Shown: in pieces, positions 25,295-38,809 of the stretch
Position numbering within the stretch: position 1 is the first letter of the stretch
How the letters are laid out: every line of letters starts with the position of its first letter
Assembly: GCF_030052815.1 (NCBI RefSeq)
Contig: NC_079504.1
Coordinates: 88,426,781-88,490,780 of the forward strand
From: Hevea brasiliensis
Taxonomy: Eukaryota > Streptophyta > Magnoliopsida > Malpighiales > Euphorbiaceae
Direction of reading: 5' to 3'
DNA: 64,000 bases
Notes under the pieces: model-generated
What the model saw: the letters and a program-made list of their open reading frames with translations, nothing else
Told to the model about the DNA's origin: nothing
The model's database searches: none
Position numbers and translations under genes: made by a program

Positions 25295-25430
25295 ATTATA
25301 AAAGGCCCAATCCTCTATACATTTTCACAACTGTTCTACCCTTTTCATTTTCAATTAATTTTTTTGTATACTCCCTTCGTTCAATTTTTTATACGTGGCA
25401 TTTAGGATTTATTTTATAAAACGATCTCTC

Positions 25431-25732
25431 TTTTTTTTTTTTCCTTTTTTTTACAAGAGAGGGACCCAAAACTACTCAGCAAAAACCCGAGAATGAGTTA
25501 CTCCAATGAAATCATGAACAAGCCACGGAAGTAGTTCTGGGGAGGCTCCAACAAATGAGAAGCTCCTTCTCAACCGGATGCGCTAAACGATTAGCCTCCC
25601 TAGGAATAAACACAATTTTAGCCTCCCAATCCAACTCTAACAGTTGCATAATCACTTGAATTAACGGCCTAATATGACTGCCTTCATTGCAACAAGACTA
25701 GAGGGCTTCAACTATAATACAATTAGCACAGT
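25431..25732 (-). pseudogene. LINE 3' end: RNase H C-terminal half and poly(A)
   Basis: Read on the minus strand this is the end of an RNase H-like LINE domain: EALQSCCNEGSHIRPLIQ and FIPREANRLAHPVE (the R-x-A-N-x-x-AH motif) in one frame, followed by 3' UTR and an A tail that appears here as T runs at 25431-25442 and 25445-25452. The domain is cut at 25732 by the LTR at 25733 and its N-terminal half resumes at 32286. The tail and missing 5' end are typical of target-primed reverse transcription. Confidence 0.8.
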
Positions 25733-26627
25733 TGTAATACCCCCTACCTGATCTACAGTGAAACTGAGCAAATGAATGTCACATTCTATGCACGAAGTAC
25801 CTAAACTTGTATTAGAACATTTTTTCTTTCTTTATGTTTACTTTTTATTTTCAATAAATTTCAAATAGAAAAGCTGCAAGAGTTTTTTCTAAATATTTAA
25901 CATTCACCTATCAATAACAATATTTATAATTTTCAATTGTAACAATATTAATAATCAACTCTCATCATATTTGTATTCGACTTCATTCCTTCGTCATATG
26001 CAAATATTAATATAATATATATTCAAACATCCTTTAGTTAAATATATAAGTTTATAAACCTGTAAATATAACAAAATATAATTATACTTAAATTTACAGT
26101 TATCCAAAATAAATTTACATTATGTGTTTTTAGTACATGATAAATGAGCAAACAAAAATGAGTGACAAAATTGCATCTAGTGTTGGTAGTGCATCTACCA
26201 CAAAGTCCTAAAGTGACTTCGGACTTTCCTGCAGATCCACTCTCTCCTCTCCCGTCTGACTGTCTACTCCTTACCTTCTGTATCTGCGCGAAGGAAAACC
26301 TATGCACTAAGCTTTACAGCTTAGTAATGCACTCTTAATTTTAAAAAAGTAAAAAACAAAGCTTGCATACATACTATAAGAGATTTTATAAATCATGTTC
26401 AAAAATAAAAGTAAATACAAAATATCAAACATATGACCATTTTCAAATACAAGCATATTAAATTGATTAAATGATACAATGATTATATGAAATCTTTAAA
26501 GTTTCCAGGTTAACATAATTCTCATTTTGCTTGTGCACATTTTCTTAATTAAATCACATTTTAAGATTTGTTATGTACCCACAGTAACCTATGGCGAAAC
26601 TGTATGGACTGGATATGGGACTCCTGG

Positions 26628-26838
26628 TACTGAATACTTGGTGTCTCTGACCGACTTAACAATAGGCATTCGGTGCCTCTATATAACTGTTAATATAGAC
26701 TCTCAGTACTGAACACTTAGTGTCTCTGACCGGTTTAACAATGGGCACTCGATGCCTTTATATAACTGTCAACATAGATTCTCAGTACTGAACACTTGGT
26801 GTCTCTGACTGGTTCAACAATGGGCACTCGGTGCCTCT
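26628..26838. repeat. 79-bp tandem repeat, 2.7 copies
   Basis: Units start at 26628, 26707 and 26786 with TACTGAA[TC]ACTT, followed by GTGTCTCTGAC, and differ at a few positions. The array lies in the solo LTR. Related but differently arranged ACTCGGTGCCT motifs occur near 34525 in the sister LTR. Confidence 0.88.
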
Positions 26839-27622
26839 AATAGACATTTCTTAATCCAATAACATAATTAATGCAGTACTGCTAATGATGTCTCCTATTG
26901 GCCATAATCAATTCTTTAGCTAATTGGTTACTTTCCTCACATAATAACAAGTTCTTTTAGGCATTTTATCAAACACTTGGTATGCAAAATTAGCATGCCA
27001 AAATGAACTAGTTTCCTTTGTTTTTCGTGCCCCCAGAAAATACCTTTGTATTTTTCATCAAAAGTACTTCAATCCTGTAATTGGAATCAACCAATAAATA
27101 TTCATCCAATACCAATTTAATTTACTAAGGTGGCTGTCCCAAAAGAACAAACACAAACACAAAATCAAAATTTCCAGCCAATTCAGGTAAATAGGGCAGC
27201 AAAGTTAAAATTCTATCAAAAATTCTAACAGCAGGGGTTTCATGGCATTTTTTTTTTCAGAATTGAACTTTCATATATCAATTTCAATCTCCAATTTGAA
27301 TTATATCAAAATCAGGTCTACAACTCAAATTATAAATGAAAATGTACAAACTATTTCAGACTCTAGTCATAGTTAAAGTAGTAATAGAAAATGCAAGAAT
27401 TTTACTATGCAACCAATAAAATCAATTTTCAGTCATAACTACAAAGTTTTAGTGTATTCATTTAGCTTTCTAATGGTTCAAGAATCACACTATTTCATGT
27501 TTTGGAGCACAAGTTATGAATTTTCAAAGTTAGGTGTCCTGCTTCTGGAAACTATCAGGTCAGTTTTTCATATTTAAGCAACAAATAGTTTTACCTCAAA
27601 CACCATCTTAGCAGGGGAATTA

Positions 27623-30600
27623 TGTAACACTCCTATGTTAGGTAGTGCGTTCTACTGTTTCGGTGACCAGTGTCTGTCTGGATAGCTAGGATGCCTAGAA
27701 CTACACTTAAATATAGGTGAGGAGACATAAAATAATGAAATACAAGAAAAGAAAATGCAAGAAAAACAAAGGAAAAATAATAGTAATGAAATGTAACCAA
27801 GTTAAATGAGCTGAGAACCTTAGCGATGGGTGACTGCACCGGGAAGTTGCGGCGTGGACTGTTGACTAGCCCTGGACCGCGGGGAACCCTAGAAAATATT
27901 TTTAAGACATAATTAAAGACTTATTGAAGTATAAATGTTATTAGAAATATCAAAAAAAATTAATTAATTAGTACAAAGAAAGATGAGAAATCGAGAAAAC
28001 GACAAAACTCGGTGTTACCGAAAAATCGAGAATGCAACCCGAACAGGGGCATTGTGATTATTTGACACCCCGAGTTATCTTTTGACCTAAATATCCATTA
28101 AAAATAAATGATATTACAATTTAGAAATATCATGAAAAATTTAATTGTGACACATTATAAGAATAGTGAAAGAAATGGGGGGTAAAAACTAAATTATGGA
28201 AGTTTAACATAAAAAAAAATGTTTTTAATCCTATTAGTGCTCTACTAACACCACTAAAGTGGACCATTAAACATCATATGACAGCAGATCACTCATCTTC
28301 TTCAACTTCCCAAAACAAGCCGAAACTCCCTTGAAAGAAATCCTCCATGGCCGAATCTACTAAGCTCCATGCAAGCTTGTTTAAGCCATTTTCCCCCTAA
28401 GTTCCTTCATTAACCTTGCTCCTCACCTTATAAAGAAGTGTTTGATAACAATTTTAAGAGGTTTAGTGAGGTTTTGATCAAGCTTCAAAAGTGGTAAGTG
28501 AGTGTTTTCAAATCTTACTTCATTAAACTTTGAATGGTTGTTATGGGTAGTTGTTTTGTGGAGGAATTTTTAATATTTGATAAATTAATGGAGGGGTACA
28601 TTTTGGCAGCCATGAGGACTCACCATGAACAACTTTTTCTTGTATGTAAATAGTGTTTTGGATGATGATTTAAATGTTTAGTTGTATTGAAGTTGAATTC
28701 TATGTGTAAGGTTTGAATTGTAAGCTTGAAAAGTGAAAGTGGAAATTGATGGGTATGTATAAACTTGTGGCAGCCTTATGAAGAAGATCAAAATGTGTTG
28801 TTTCATGGTATGGTTTATGGAATTATATTGTTGAATTATGTTGTTATGGATGGCAGTGCATATATGTATGTATTAAGGTTTGAATTTGGACATGTAAATG
28901 AGGTGCATTCATGTGTTTAATTGTTGTAATTGGACTTGGAAAATTCTGGGTTATAGTGTGCATATTGAGAATAGTTATAAGCTGCCAAAATGATCAAAAA
29001 TGAGTTGCTAAATGTGTTAATGTTATGGTACAAACCAGAATTGGCATGGAAGAGTGACTTGGTAAGCATAGGATATGTAATTGGTAAAGGGTGAATAATG
29101 TACAATAGGGCAGTGTATATTTTAGCTTAGAACCTTAAATGTGTGGCTCCAATTGGTATGAAACCAATTGGAGGTGAAACTAGGCACAAAATGTGCCAAC
29201 TTTCATGAAGGAAGCTTACCAAAATTTTTCCTAGAAGGTGACTTGAAAAATGACCAAATCCGGATTAGTGCTTTGAAAGCCTGAAAATTGACCATTTGGG
29301 TAGCAATTAGTTTTTTTGCCATAACTCACTCAAAACAGGTCTAATTGACCTGAAATTTTTATCATGAATAGTTTAGACTTATATATACAATTCTTATGAA
29401 GACACCAAAGCCCAGAAATGGCCATAACTAAGCTAAATAGCTTGCACAAGTTCAGGTCCAAAAACTGGCCGAACCAAAAGTGACCTAAAAATGGCATAAA
29501 GTTACCTTTTTGGTGCATTCTGTCCAGCATTAGTAAATTGACCATAACTTGGTCTACACAACTCAGAATGACCTGAAATTTTGCCCTGCATGCAATAAGA
29601 CATAGACCTACAAGTTTGTAGTTTTGACCAAAACCCAAAAACTGAGGGAACTAGGTCATCCGGCTGAGTCAAATTAGTATACCGAAATCCGGCAAATTGC
29701 AATAAAATGCAACATACTTGGAAATGAATTTGGTAACATGTACCAATACTAAAAGGCTAAAAATGTGACATATTGGTAACATTAAAACCTAATTCACCTA
29801 GAGTGCATCGAGGGTCAATATCTTAGGTTGACTAAGGAAATAATAGAATTCAATAAGTTAATTATTAAGCTTTATTCTTAAAGACAGTTTAAATGAGTAC
29901 TGAAACACTTCAAATTGTGTGTTTCAGTTAGCAAAAACTCAGGAAAGTGGAAGGAAACACTGAGTCAGGACCAAGAGACATTTATTCGAGGTTTGTGCAC
30001 AACAGTTATTTCTTTTGAATTTTCAATTGAAATAAATTATGACTATTTGTATATCATCGTTTTAAATTGTGAAAAATTGTTTGAATGATATTTGATGGAT
30101 ACTTATTGATTGAAAAGCATTGGAAATGGTTTGAAACCACAGCTATCATGTACATTGATTGAATTCCTCGCTAGCTTGTCTAGTGGGATGAATTGAATTC
30201 CCTCTCCGGCTGAAGTGTTGAGGTGTGTGCCTGTTGAGGACGAATAGAATGAGTACTCATATTATTGCTAGCTAGCTATGTTATTCCTCACTAGCCATCG
30301 GCTTTTGGGATGAATTGAATTTCTCACTAGCCATCGGCTTTTGGGATGAATTGAACTTTGGCAACATGATTAAGCTGTGTGTATGATTTATTGATATTTA
30401 TTGTGATATTGTGAAATGGAGTTTAAATTCTTATTTACATTCATTGTCTTTGAATTTAACTATGCTTTTAAGTATCCATTATTTATATGACTTATGATTT
30501 GCGATTTAAAGTTGTGTTTTGTTAATATTGTGCACCAATGAGACATTGGCTCAGCGATAGCTTTTCATTGCTGTTGCAGGTAAACTGACTGACAGGGCAG

Positions 30601-31199
30601 CAGACTAGGCTGCTAGTGCTTTAGTGAGAGTTCATCGGGTATATTGATTATACCATATTTTGCATTTTGTATTATAATGTATGTTCACTGTATGTATATA
30701 TTATTCTTGGTTTTGAGCAGTTGTAAATTAAAATTGTACATTAAAGTTATAAACTTAAATTGTAAATTATTTTGGTTTGTAAATATTATGATATATTTCT
30801 TTTATCTCAGCTTTTAAAAACACTGGAAAATTATTGTGGATTTGAGTTGACAATTATTGAGAAACTTATTGTGTTGATTGAATATTGGAGTGTGGGGGTT
30901 GAACCAAATATTTGAAGTGTTTTTTACAGGTTTTTGAAGAACTGTTTTATTCAAAATACAGAGGGCACTCTGCCAAATTTTTTGCAAAAATTGTTAATTA
31001 TTCAAATGTGTTATCTGTTTCACTTCAGTTCAAAAAAATTTTTAACACCTGTAAATAGTGCTCACCACTGTAAAAAGAAGTAAGAAAAGTTCTAAAATCC
31101 CTTATAGTGTATTTAATGGGTTATCAGGAGACGAAGTTGGTAATTCATTAGGTATACTACAGGATCATGTTATGCCTTACGGAGGGATAGAGTGTGACA
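27623..31199 (+). mobile_element. Solo LTR, plus strand, nested
   Basis: 3577 bp from TGTAACACTCC to GAGTGTGACA, flanked by perfect AATTA duplications (27618-27622 and 31200-31204). It contains the AAATGAGCTGAGAACC..GCGATGGGTGAC block near 27805 and the hairpin pair at 30532-30582 before AGGTAA. It is of the same family as the LTRs of the 1154-19442 element. No internal genes are present. Confidence 0.92.
30287..30358. repeat. 36-bp tandem duplication in LTR
   Basis: CTCACTAGCCATCGGCTTTT plus 16 more bases occurs twice in tandem (30287 and 30323). The single-copy version is present in the Ty3 LTR near 11660. Confidence 0.88.
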
Positions 31200-32285
31200 A
31201 ATTAGGTCTAGCACAAAACTACAAAGTTTTAGAGCATTCATCAAGGTTTTCATGGTCATAAAGATCACATAAATCCAACTTTCCTAGCTCAAGTTATGAA
31301 TTTTTAAAAGTGACTGGTCCTACAGGCCTATTGGCAGAACCATGGTTCCATCACCCCTACCAACTATTTTTCTCACTATCTTATATTTCCCCTTTATCCA
31401 TAGTGATATCCTTACTCAAACTTGATAAAAAATAAAGGTTATAGCACTAACCTTGATTGTGAACCAGTTGCTACTCCCCCTTTTCTTCCAAATCCTTTAG
31501 GGAGTTAGGGTTCTTTAAACTTGATTCACCAAATCTCTTGTTCCCTCCTTGCTTAAATTTCCAAAATGGTTTAATATATGGTTTTGGCTTGGTTTCTTTC
31601 CTTCTAAATTGAGAGAATTTGCTAGTGAAAGAAGAAAAAAGAAAGGAGAAAGAGGATGGAACGAGTGGCCGGTTCATGAGGAAGAAGATAAGGCAAATTT
31701 TTTTGTTAGTTTTACCTATTGGTTCTTCATCCTTTACCCATTAGTCCATAAGGTATTTTTTATTATTTCTAATTTTTTCCCATAACTTTAAAATCTATTC
31801 AAGTTAGTCCTCAAGTCTTTTGTTTGCCCCTTAACTTATAAATTGATTCAATTTAGTCCCTCTAACTCTTAGTGGCCAACTTTCTAGGTATGAAAGGAAG
31901 TAAGTGCACACACACTTAGTTTGCTATTTATGTGAATACTTTTACTTCTTTTCATTTCTTTGACTTATTAATTCATAATTGTACCTTAATTAAGTCTTAA
32001 TTAAGAGTTTTACAAGGTTCTACATAAATTGAAGTAGTAAACATACCCAAAATACTGAATTTTAACCACTTCCCAGGGGAGTTACTCATCGCCGAGACTT
32101 GTGCACATTTAACTGATTTCTAATCCATTTCTTTTATTTTCCTTCAACCTTACTTGATCTTTATTAAATTAAATTGTAACTCCTAACTTTAATTTAAGGG
32201 TAGTTCTAGACATTTCAGCTGTCCAAACTGACGTTAGTCGCTGGAACATAGAATGTACGGAACTACCTAAAGTGAGAGCATTACA

Positions 32286-33611
32286 AAACTCCATTACAAT
32301 TTTTTTAATCCCAAAGACCAAGCCAATCTTAGTTCTTCAATGATAGCTTTGGCCTCAACTTGCTCTACTAACACCCAGCCAAACATACTAGTAAAACTTT
32401 GAATCCAAATGCCCTCCTCATTTCTGATCAGTCCTCCACCCGAAGCAAAATTATTCTTAGACATAGCTCCTTCTAGGTTAACCTTATACCACTCAGAAGG
32501 GGGAGGAAGCCATTATATCCACTTAACCATTCAACTTCTAGTACCACAGCTCATTTAAGGAAAATTTAAGAAAATAAAATTATATATATGCACTCTATTA
32601 ATAATGAAACCAGCCAAACCCTCCATATCAATTTTGCAAGAACCAAATATAACCTCATTTCTCCTCTTCCACACTGCCTAATAGGCCATCCCAAAAATGA
32701 CACACCAAGCGAACCCTGAGGCATGAGGAGAAGAATTCTTCAACTTTTCTTCCATCTTTTCAATCACAGAACCATTACCAAAAAAATTAAGATTCAGACC
32801 CACCCCATTTAATAAAAGAACCCACATCTCTTTAGCCATAACACAGTCACATAAAACAGGCATCATGGATTCCACTTGAAGTTTACAAATATTACACATA
32901 ATAGAGGGGGCAATGTCCCTCCTATGCCTTTCCTCATTGGTAAGTAGGCGGCCATGTAAACAAAGCCAGAGGAAATTATGAATTCATTGTGGACCCTACC
33001 AATTCTTGGCACTCTTCCAATTTTCATTAGACCCAACTAAATCATCACAAAAAAGTAAAAAATAAGCACTCTTAATAGAAAACTTACCAGTTTTAGAGCC
33101 TCTCCAAGCAACAGCATCATTTCCATCACAAGAAGAGGAAGGACAAATAAAGGCAAAAGTATCCAGCACTACGAGAGGCATAAAGCTTGCAAATATACTC
33201 TAATTCCATTCTCCCCTACTATCCACATAATCACATACATTATCCTCCATCATATACAGCAGGACTTGCTTCATAGTAACATCCATGAGAATTAAATCAT
33301 AACCATCTGTTAAATCATAACATCCATCATATACTTAGAATCTCACATTCCTTCCACTCGCAATAGGCCAACAAATATTATCCCTATCTTGCTTCCAAAC
33401 ATTCAAAATTCCCCTTCAAATATGAGAACAAACAGGTTTAGAAACAGTATCAAGAATCAAATCAGACCCAACACCATTCTTGCCTCTCAAAACTCTAATC
33501 CATAGCTCATTCTCTTTTGAAACCAAACTCTACCACAACTTCATCAAAAAAGCCCTATTTAAATTCACCATACTATGAAAGCCTAGAGCACCCACTCCTC
33601 TTGACTGTTTC
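32286..33611 (-). pseudogene. LINE RT C-terminus, zf-RVT and RNase H N-terminus
   Basis: Continuation of the minus-strand LINE. From 33611 downward it shows the end of the RT thumb region (GALGFHSMVNLNRAFLMKLW, then ENELWIRVLR), a zinc-binding reverse-transcriptase segment (zf-RVT: CNICKLQVESMMPVLCDCVMAKEMW, 32899-32820) and the start of the RNase H domain (QVEAKAIIEELRLAWSLG near 32370). Several stops and frame changes show it is dead. The 5' part is missing because the Tekay-like element begins at 33612. Its counterpart with the poly(A) tail is at 25431-25732. Confidence 0.82.
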
Positions 33612-35546
33612 TGTAACACCCCCTTACCCAATCTACAGTGTAGCCGAGTAAAGGAATGCCACATTTTGTGCCAAAGCACTGAGTCATATCTTAATCAATT
33701 TATTGCTTGATTTTATTCTATTATAATTTAATTTAAGGAATTTTTAACTGAAAAACTATAAGAGTTTCCCCATATTATTAACGTTTGACCTGTTAAATAA
33801 TTAACTTGTTTGAATATCTCAATAAGAAAATCTCAATTTTAATAACCATTTAATATCACAAATCATAATTCATAATCATTCACATAACCATTTTCATTCA
33901 TGAATTTCTTTCAATTCATTATTTACATGATGTACATAATTTTATACAACTCAAAATTATAATTACAACCTTTATATTTAATTACAAAACTCGTGTACAG
34001 ACATTTCTGTGGGCCAATGATGTATATACCAAAATGAAGTATGGAGGTGACACTGGCTTCTACTGCAGATCAGCACAAAACTCCCTGTTCTAATGTCTAC
34101 TGGACCTTATCACTAGAACCTGTGTGAGAAAAAACCCATGGCGCTAAGCATTTCTACTTAGTGGTGCAATAATAATAAAGTACAATATATAAACAAAAAT
34201 AATAAATTCAATGCTTGTAGAAATATAAGGTAAATGCGCATTTAATTAATTATGATTCATTTAAAAGAAATATAAAATTTTTAATATCAAATTGTTGTAG
34301 TCACTTCATTATTTATTCACATGATGATTTTAAACACCTTTTAAAATGTTTTTCTTATTCCCTCATGTTTATACATTTTTATGATCTTTAGAAGCATTTA
34401 TATTTTTGGGATCTTTCCCTTTCTTTAATCTTGATATTCAACTTCTTTAATTTATTTCAGAGCCCAAGTAACCTTTAATCATGTTGTTTAGACTGGATAT
34501 GCGAGTTTTACCAGTGTTGGACACTCGGTGCCTCGGGCCATCATACCTTTGGACACAACAGTGCCTACTGGGTACGCAAATATAAGTAGGCATAAAAGCC
34601 AAAGGAATAATCATATCAGACACTCAGTGTCTGCCAATGATTTTTCAAAGTGATAATGAACATGGTATAACCATATCGAATACTTGTTGCCTGCCAATGG
34701 TATCCAGGCATAAAGGCCAACTGTAGTATTGCTAATCTCATCCTTTCTTAGCATGCCAATCTATCCAACCCTTACACTATTGTCTAGGCATACTCGGGCT
34801 AATTTATCATTATTAGCAAGTCAATATTTTCATTATTTCATCATTCATTCATCATGGGAGCATAAGTCCCAAAATACATTTTCATGCCATTGGCAGTCAT
34901 TACCATTCATATTTGGAACTATTATGTTAACATTTCATAGTTTCCAGATTTATTGCCTCAACTTCTTTAACAATTTGGACCAAGGTATAGCAGGAATCTG
35001 GCTATACTTTCTTATGAAGTTTGTAGATCTATGTCTTATGTTTATCTTGGCTTTGGAATTACTCAATTTGCATATGTGTAGCGTAAGTTATAGCCATTTT
35101 ACCAAAATTGGTCCAGTGACCAATTTCTAGTTTTCAGGGCATTCTATAATCTAGGCAGATTCTGGATACATTTTTGTCAAGCTATTTTGGATAGGTTGCA
35201 GTCATAATTTAACTTTGTATTCTTCATATGAATTGTTCTCCCATATCTTAGTATTACACAGGTTCAAGAATCACTCAATTTGGGGTTTTTTAGAGTGAGT
35301 TATGGCTAAATGACCAACCCTTGCTCACGAATGTAGTATCCTGTAGTTTCCAGGTTTCTAGGTTTTCAAGTTAGTTTTGCACTCAACATTCAAGTGTATT
35401 ACACCCAGAATTTGGACAAAGTTTCTAAAACAAAGTTGTAGGCCTATGTCTTAGGTTTCCAGAGCATTTTAAATCACCTCAATTGGAGTTATACAATCGA
35501 AGTTATGCCCTGTTTACTATACAGAGGTCACAGAGCCATTTGCTAG

Positions 35547-37483
35547 TGTAACACCCCTATTTGCATAGTCTAGTATATTTCATTGTTCCGGTGACCGGTG
35601 TCGGTCCGGACAATTAAGAGAATTAGAACCATATCTAAGACACCTAGATAAGCCTTGAACACAATAATTAGTAATTGCCAAATAGTTAAGTATAAATAAG
35701 AAAAATAGAACATAAGAAGTTAAATAAGCTGGGAGTCACATTGATGGGTGACCTTCTCAGCAATGACTGCGAGGTCAGTCTAAACTCAAATTTCGAACCG
35801 TAAATGTGATGCCGCGATCCTTAGGACTATTGCAAACACAGTGGAAAAGAGAAAATCATGAAAAGGAGTTTTTAAGCAGGTCAAATAATTAGGTTAGGGA
35901 TTCGGAAGAAATACCGAATAACTTGTAAACCGGATTGAACCGACGAGGGGCGATCTGGTCAATTCACCCCTAGAGCTAACTCCTGACCTAACTGTCCAAT
36001 AAAATCAGAGAAATGAATCTTTGGGAATCGAGAATTAAATTAAAGAACTAATGAAAAAATAAATACAAAAGAAAAAGAAAAAAAGAAAAAGTTTAGTTAC
36101 ATCATGCTAACATCACTATTATGACATCATAAATAATTTTATTTTTGCCCATCAATATTGACTAAGTCAAAAGCAATTTTAAAGACTTAAAAATACACTA
36201 AAAAAGAAAAGAAAAATCATTTTTGTCTTCTCCACCCAAGTGTGCCGGCTTCTCTCTCTTTCTGTCCATTGAAGAACTCCATGAAAGCTTGAAACCAAGC
36301 TTTCTTCCAACCACTTAACCCTACTTTGACCCCAAACTACTCCATAAAGACTTGTTAGTTTAACTTGAGAAAGCTTTTGAGGAAGGAAAGAAAAGGAAAA
36401 AGGGAGGAAATTGAAGAGTTGAATTTCAAAGTTTAAGGTTAGCGGTTTGAATTGAAGATTTATGTTTAATATTTATGTTTTTAGTGTAAGTAACTTAGAT
36501 CTTAACTTAAAATCAAAAGAAAATAATTGTTGGAGGATCAAAAAGGAAGTTTCAGTCAGCCTTAGTTAGGGTTTAATATGAATGATTTTGAGGTGTTTGA
36601 ATGGTTGTTTAGGTTGGGTTGTGTATGTGAAGTATGGATATATGTTTTGAATGCATTAGATTTGAATTCTATGTGATTAGGGTTTTGAGCATTTTGAAAA
36701 TTTGGAGAAAAAGTTGAGAATTGGTCAATTGATATAGTTGACCTTATTTGAGTTGAGAAATGGTCAATTGTGACCATTTGTGGTGTGTGTGAATTATTAG
36801 AACCAAGTTTCAATTCGGATTGGTTAAGGTCAATCTATAGACAGCTAGATATAGGTCCCTTTCAGGGACCAAAACTAAAAATTTACCAACCCAATTGGTG
36901 TGAGGTCAATTGGGAATGAAACTAGATACAAAATGGACCATTTTTCATTTAGGAATCATGCCCAGAAAATGATCATAACTTAGTGAACAATTAGGGCACA
37001 CTGCCCTGTACAAAAATGTATAGAGTCTGTAATAATATTATTTTGGTTTTTCTAATGTAAAGTTTGGTTGATGAATGTAAATTGTTTTTACTTTAATGAA
37101 GAATGAATGGAATTATTGAGTATTATTTTTTATGACAATTAAATTGAGAAATGATGTTGAATTGTTTTGAGTTAGTAATGAGTTTGATTAAAAAGAATTA
37201 TTGGAAGTGTTTTTACGGGTATTTGAAGAACTGTTTTTCTCAAATATAGACTACACTCTGTCAAAATTTTTCCAAAAATTTGCATAAAAATAAAATGGAC
37301 AAAAATTTTGAACTAGTTTTTAAACTTCTATTAAATGTAAGAAAATGCTCACCACTTCTAAAAAGTAAAAAAATGATTTTAAAATCCCTTGTAGGGTATT
37401 TAATGAGTTATCGGGGAAGTTCAGTAGTTCATTAAGTATTCTACGGGATCATGTTATGCCTTACAGAGGGGTAAGGTGTGACA
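35547..37483 (+). mobile_element. Nested LTR, plus strand, internally deleted
   Basis: From TGTAACACCCC at 35547 to GGTGTGACA at 37483, 1937 bp, with the TTCCGGTGACCGGTGTCGG block at 35586. It is much shorter than the 3.5 kb relatives; the central part with the hairpin pair appears missing around 37015. Flanks GCTAG and ACTGG match at 3 of 5 positions, so the target duplication is unclear or mutated. Confidence 0.82.
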
Positions 37484-38254
37484 ACTGGAATTGCAAGAAA
37501 TTCCATATTCTGTAATTCCAACTTAGTCTAGAAATTCAACCAAGTTACCCTAGGAATTTGGTCTGATTCAAAACACAAAAGTTACAGGTCTAGGTTTCAG
37601 CTTTAATTTGACTTTAGTTTCACAACAATTGAAGTTGTGTAACTTAAGTTATGAGAATTGAAGTCACTAGACTCAGGCTGTCTAGAACTAGTCCCAATGC
37701 ACAACACTACATCCATTTAAGTGTTTTGTCATATCATTAACATTTCCCAATAATTACACATCCAATAGGCATAATATATGCATAAATGCATCAAATAGGT
37801 CACAATCAATGAAAACCCTAATTTAATTGAAACCCTAATTCAATTTGCCATAAACTTCAAATTCATCAAATCTCATAGCACTAACCTTGTTTTCAAGCTC
37901 TACTCAACTCCAATTAGCTTCTAATCCAACCAAAAACTTGATTTTTCTTCTTGTCTCCCTTGACCAAATTTCCCTTTCTTCAATCACACCCAAACTTTCA
38001 ATTAATTTCAAAGAAAATCCCACAATCAAGCTTAAATTTAATGAATTCACCATTAATAAAGCTTTGAACATAGCTTACCATACTTGATCACACTTCCTCT
38101 TCACAAATCCTTCCAAATTCCTTTGAATTCTTGTATGCTTTCTTCAAATTAGGGCTCAATTTAGTGTTTTCTCTCAATTTCCTATGGAAATTGTGGAAGA
38201 AATCAAGTGGTTAGAGCTTGAAAATTGAGCAACAATGGTGAAAGTTGAGAGAAC

Positions 38255-38256
<2 letters not shown>

Positions 38257-38306
<50 letters not shown>
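38257..38306. repeat. (GA)25 microsatellite
   Basis: Uninterrupted GA dinucleotides inside the 3' LTR of the truncated Tekay-like element. Confidence 0.95.
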
Positions 38307-38310
<4 letters not shown>

Positions 38311-38789
38311 GTGTGGACGGCAACTATGGGAAAAAAGAAAAAGATAAGATTAAAAGGAAAATGATGATGGTGATGAGGTAAATATGAGGTGGCCATGACT
38401 TAATATAATTTGTTTTATTAATTTCATAATTATCTAATAACATTTAATTATAATTAAAATTTTAAATTCTTATTCTTCCATCACTAAAGTTTTATTTTCA
38501 TCCTCATTATTTTTCATACTCTTTCCAATTAATTTAATTCTATTCCAATACATTATTCTCACTTAATTTAATTAACAGTTTGGTCAAAAGTCAACTCTTT
38601 AAGTAAAATGACCAAAATACCCTTCATCGGGTTATAGCCCATCTTTTTCAATAATACTGATTAAGTTTATAATCCGATGGTCACTTTAGTTTTTATTTTT
38701 CTTATCTTAATTAATTTCCATCTCATTTTTTACTATTCATAGACCAAAAATAGTACTATTCAGAGCTCGGATTTCTCAGGATGCTACAA

Positions 38790-38801
38790 CTTTTCCCCTC
38801 T
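38790..38801 (-). promoter_or_regulatory. Polypurine tract
   Basis: On the minus strand AGAGGGGAAAAG lies one base before the LTR start. It marks the internal/LTR junction of the truncated element. Confidence 0.85.
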
Positions 38802-38809
38802 AAAAAGAA

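Larger units (their letters stand above)
25733..32285 (-). mobile_element. Solo LTR, Tekay-type, minus strand, interrupted
   Basis: On the minus strand it starts TGTAATGCTCTCAC at 32285 and ends GGGGTATTACA at 25733. It belongs to the same subfamily as 2374-10278 and 33612-38788 (shared end block at the left and a GCGATGAGTAACTCCCCTGGG-like block near 32090). Flanks are ACAGT and AAACT, an imperfect 5-bp duplication, so it is probably older than its guests. It splits the antisense LINE and is itself split at 27623-31199. A GNRA-type hairpin (CTAAGCT-GTAA-AGCTTAG) lies at 26324-26307. Confidence 0.82.
33612..38788 (-). repeat. 3' LTR of the truncated Tekay-like element
   Basis: On the minus strand it starts TGTAGCATCCTGAG at 38788, right after the polypurine tract, and ends GGGGGTGTTACA at 33612. 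It contains a nested plus-strand LTR at 35547-37483. It shares end blocks with 2374-10278 and 25733-32285, including the hairpin CTAAGTA-GAAA-TGCTTAG (34161-34144), here with one G-U pair. Confidence 0.85.

Noticed and set aside
35542..37488. Target duplication GCTAG/ACTGG for the 35547-37483 LTR
   Set aside because: Only 3 of 5 positions agree, so I do not claim it as a duplication.
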